Assembly (NCBI GenBank): GCA_012523605.1
Contig: JAAYTY010000044.1
Span: forward strand, 1-51,415
DNA: 51,415 nt
Direction of reading: 5' to 3'
Source of the DNA: Candidatus Fermentibacterota bacterium
GTDB taxonomy: Bacteria; Fermentibacterota; Fermentibacteria; Fermentibacterales; Fermentibacteraceae
A program made the position numbers and the translations under genes. This document shows positions 50,439 through 51,415 of the stretch, one piece after another. The notes beneath the pieces were generated by a model. It worked only from the letters and a program-made list of their open reading frames with translations, searched no databases and was not told the DNA's origin. Each line of letters begins with the position of its first letter. Positions within the stretch are counted from its first letter, which is position 1.

Positions 50439-51415
50439 TCCGCGATTCTCCTGTACAGCTCGCAGGCCGCCGATGCGGCGGCGACCCAGGTGCGTCTCGG
50501 CGCCTCTCTCGCCATCGCCCGGAGTTCCCAGGCCAGCCCGCCCCTGCCTATCTCCAGCATGGAGGCGCTCCATGCAGAGGCATCTCCTGGCGGCAGGAGG
50601 ATGCCGCCCCTTCCCACTGTCTCGGGCAGTGCGGCCGCGTCGCTGGCAACAACCCCGCAGCCGCAGGCCATGGCTTCGAGCACGGGGAGTCCGAGCCCTT
50701 CGCACTCGCTGGGAGCCAGGAGCGCGGCGGCGCCGCGGTACAGGGCGAGGAGATCGCCGTCGGGAAGACCCTCGAAGACCCTCACGCCGCCGCCCGCGAC
50801 TTCCGGTCTCTTCCATCCGCCCTGTCCCACCATCACGAGGTCGAGGTCGAGACCCGCCAGACAAGCCTGGCGAAAGGCTTCGATCAGCATGGGGATGTTC
50901 TTCCTCGGGACGAAGTTGCCCACGTGGAGAAGGAAGCCCCGCCCCGCCAGCCCCAGCCTCTCGAGAACGGCGGCGTCGGGTTCTCCGGGAGTGAAGATGT
51001 CGTCCGCCGCGCCCGGGGCCACCTCGATGCGCCCCGGGGGCACTCCGATGACTGCCGCCGCCCTGTCCGCGGCCCACTTCGAGATGGCCAGCGCGCCGGC
51101 ACCCGCCCGCAGCAGCCCGGCCTCGATTCTGGAGTATCTCACGGTTTGTTCGGTGTGCCACTCCGGGTGCTCGAGCGCCGTCGTGTCATATACGGTTACC
51201 ACCGAACGAGCGCCGGAAGGAGCGAAGGGCTGAACGCCGCAGTGGTGATAGACATCGCATCCGGCTTCCGCCGCAAGCCTGGCGCTCCTCGAGCGCTCCT
51301 CGATACCGGCCGTCGAGGCCGCCCTCCTGACCAGCGGAACACCGCAGTACCAGGGAGAAGCGAGGACTAATGCGGCCTCCGGGACAGGGGGGGCGCCCGG
51401 ATGAGCAGCGGGGAC
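50435..51415 (-). CDS. Glycosyltransferase family 4, 5' end missing
   Basis: 326 codons in the window; the frame runs off the right edge without a stop. The visible part covers both GT-B domains: HHCGVQPFAPSGARSVVTVYD, then FLLHVGNFVPRKNIPMLIEA for the donor site and SECEGLGLPVLEAMACGCGV with the catalytic acids. It resembles mannosyltransferases. Reading on past GTG at 51202 into 51415 gives conserved-looking sequence, so that GTG is not the start. It is the most upstream gene seen of the minus-strand glycan operon. Confidence 0.88.
   Translation of the reverse strand, partial: VPAAHPGAPPVPEAALVLASPWYCGVPLVRRAASTAGIEERSRSARLAAEAGCDVYHHCGVQPFAPSGARSVVTVYDTTALEHPEWHTEQTVRYSRIEAGLLRAGAGALAISKWAADRAAAVIGVPPGRIEVAPGAADDIFTPGEPDAAVLERLGLAGRGFLLHVGNFVPRKNIPMLIEAFRQACLAGLDLDLVMVGQGGWKRPEVAGGGVRVFEGLPDGDLLALYRGAAALLAPSECEGLGLPVLEAMACGCGVVASDAAALPETVGRGGILLPPGDASAWSASMLEIGRGGLAWELRAMAREAPRRTWVAAASAACELYRRIAE

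Noticed and set aside
49158..51233. 691-codon open frame on the plus strand
   Set aside because: Opposite two GT4 genes with full motifs. Open antisense frames are common in G+C-rich coding DNA. The same applies to plus-strand frames at 2116-3165, 8278-10236, 10193-11296, 11445-12806 and 17103-18968.

Overview
The window is about two-thirds G+C, almost wall-to-wall coding, and bacterial. It carries HslUV, XerC, topoisomerase I, long-form HPF, a TatA-type protein, HPr/enzyme I/HPr kinase and MglA-type GTPases. The energy genes point to a strict anaerobe that makes or consumes hydrogen. The mix of MglA proteins, PTS regulators without sugar permeases and many glycosyltransferases would suit an uncultivated lineage of the Fibrobacterota-Chlorobiota-Bacteroidota (FCB) type such as Fermentibacterota, but that placement is inference. 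No mobile element, CRISPR array or rRNA was seen.

Region 1 (1-5500, minus strand) is a tightly overlapping operon. Its order of transcription is two soluble subunits resembling sulfhydrogenase beta and gamma (iron-sulfur and FAD/NAD(P)-2Fe-2S proteins), a four-cluster ferredoxin, then the NuoH-, NuoB-, NuoC- and NuoD-like subunits of a group 4 membrane [NiFe]-hydrogenase, then the first codons of another hydrophobic protein. The large subunit keeps all four nickel-binding cysteines. A near-consensus promoter sits immediately upstream and seems to give a leaderless mRNA. Region 2 (5600-9211, plus strand) is divergent: a four-cluster ferredoxin, a tungsten aldehyde oxidoreductase homologue with a replaced cluster ligand, and a GHMP sugar kinase.

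Region 3 (39309 down to 9310, minus strand) is a run of about 28 co-directional genes over 30 kb, most with overlapping stop and start codons. From its promoter side it reads: hpf, hprK, ptsH, ptsI (a regulatory PTS with no permease here); a nucleotidyltransferase and two glycosyltransferases; small membrane proteins including a TatA-type one; an MglA GTPase with a zinc-binding membrane partner; topA, xerC, a DUF2723 protein, hslV, hslU; a second MglA; an STT3-like membrane protein; dapF; a tRNA-Gly(CCC) with its own promoter; a CDP-alcohol phosphatidyltransferase; GT9-type genes; polA; a sulfatase-fold lipoprotein; and an acetyltransferase.

Region 4 (39489-41270, plus strand) is one gene, gatE, the archaeal-type subunit of Glu-tRNA(Gln) amidotransferase, with its own promoter divergent from hpf. 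Region 5 (51415 down to 41274, minus strand) is a surface-polysaccharide or glycan operon: two GT4 and two GT2 glycosyltransferases and two membrane proteins, followed by a histidine kinase and a sigma-54-type response regulator. The regulator's DNA-binding domain is cut off by an in-frame stop and restarts at an ATG two codons later.

The most notable observations are the hydrogenase/diaphorase operon, the bacterial gatE, the split NtrC-type regulator, the start codon that uses the last base of a tRNA CCA end, and the MglA/zinc-protein pair.
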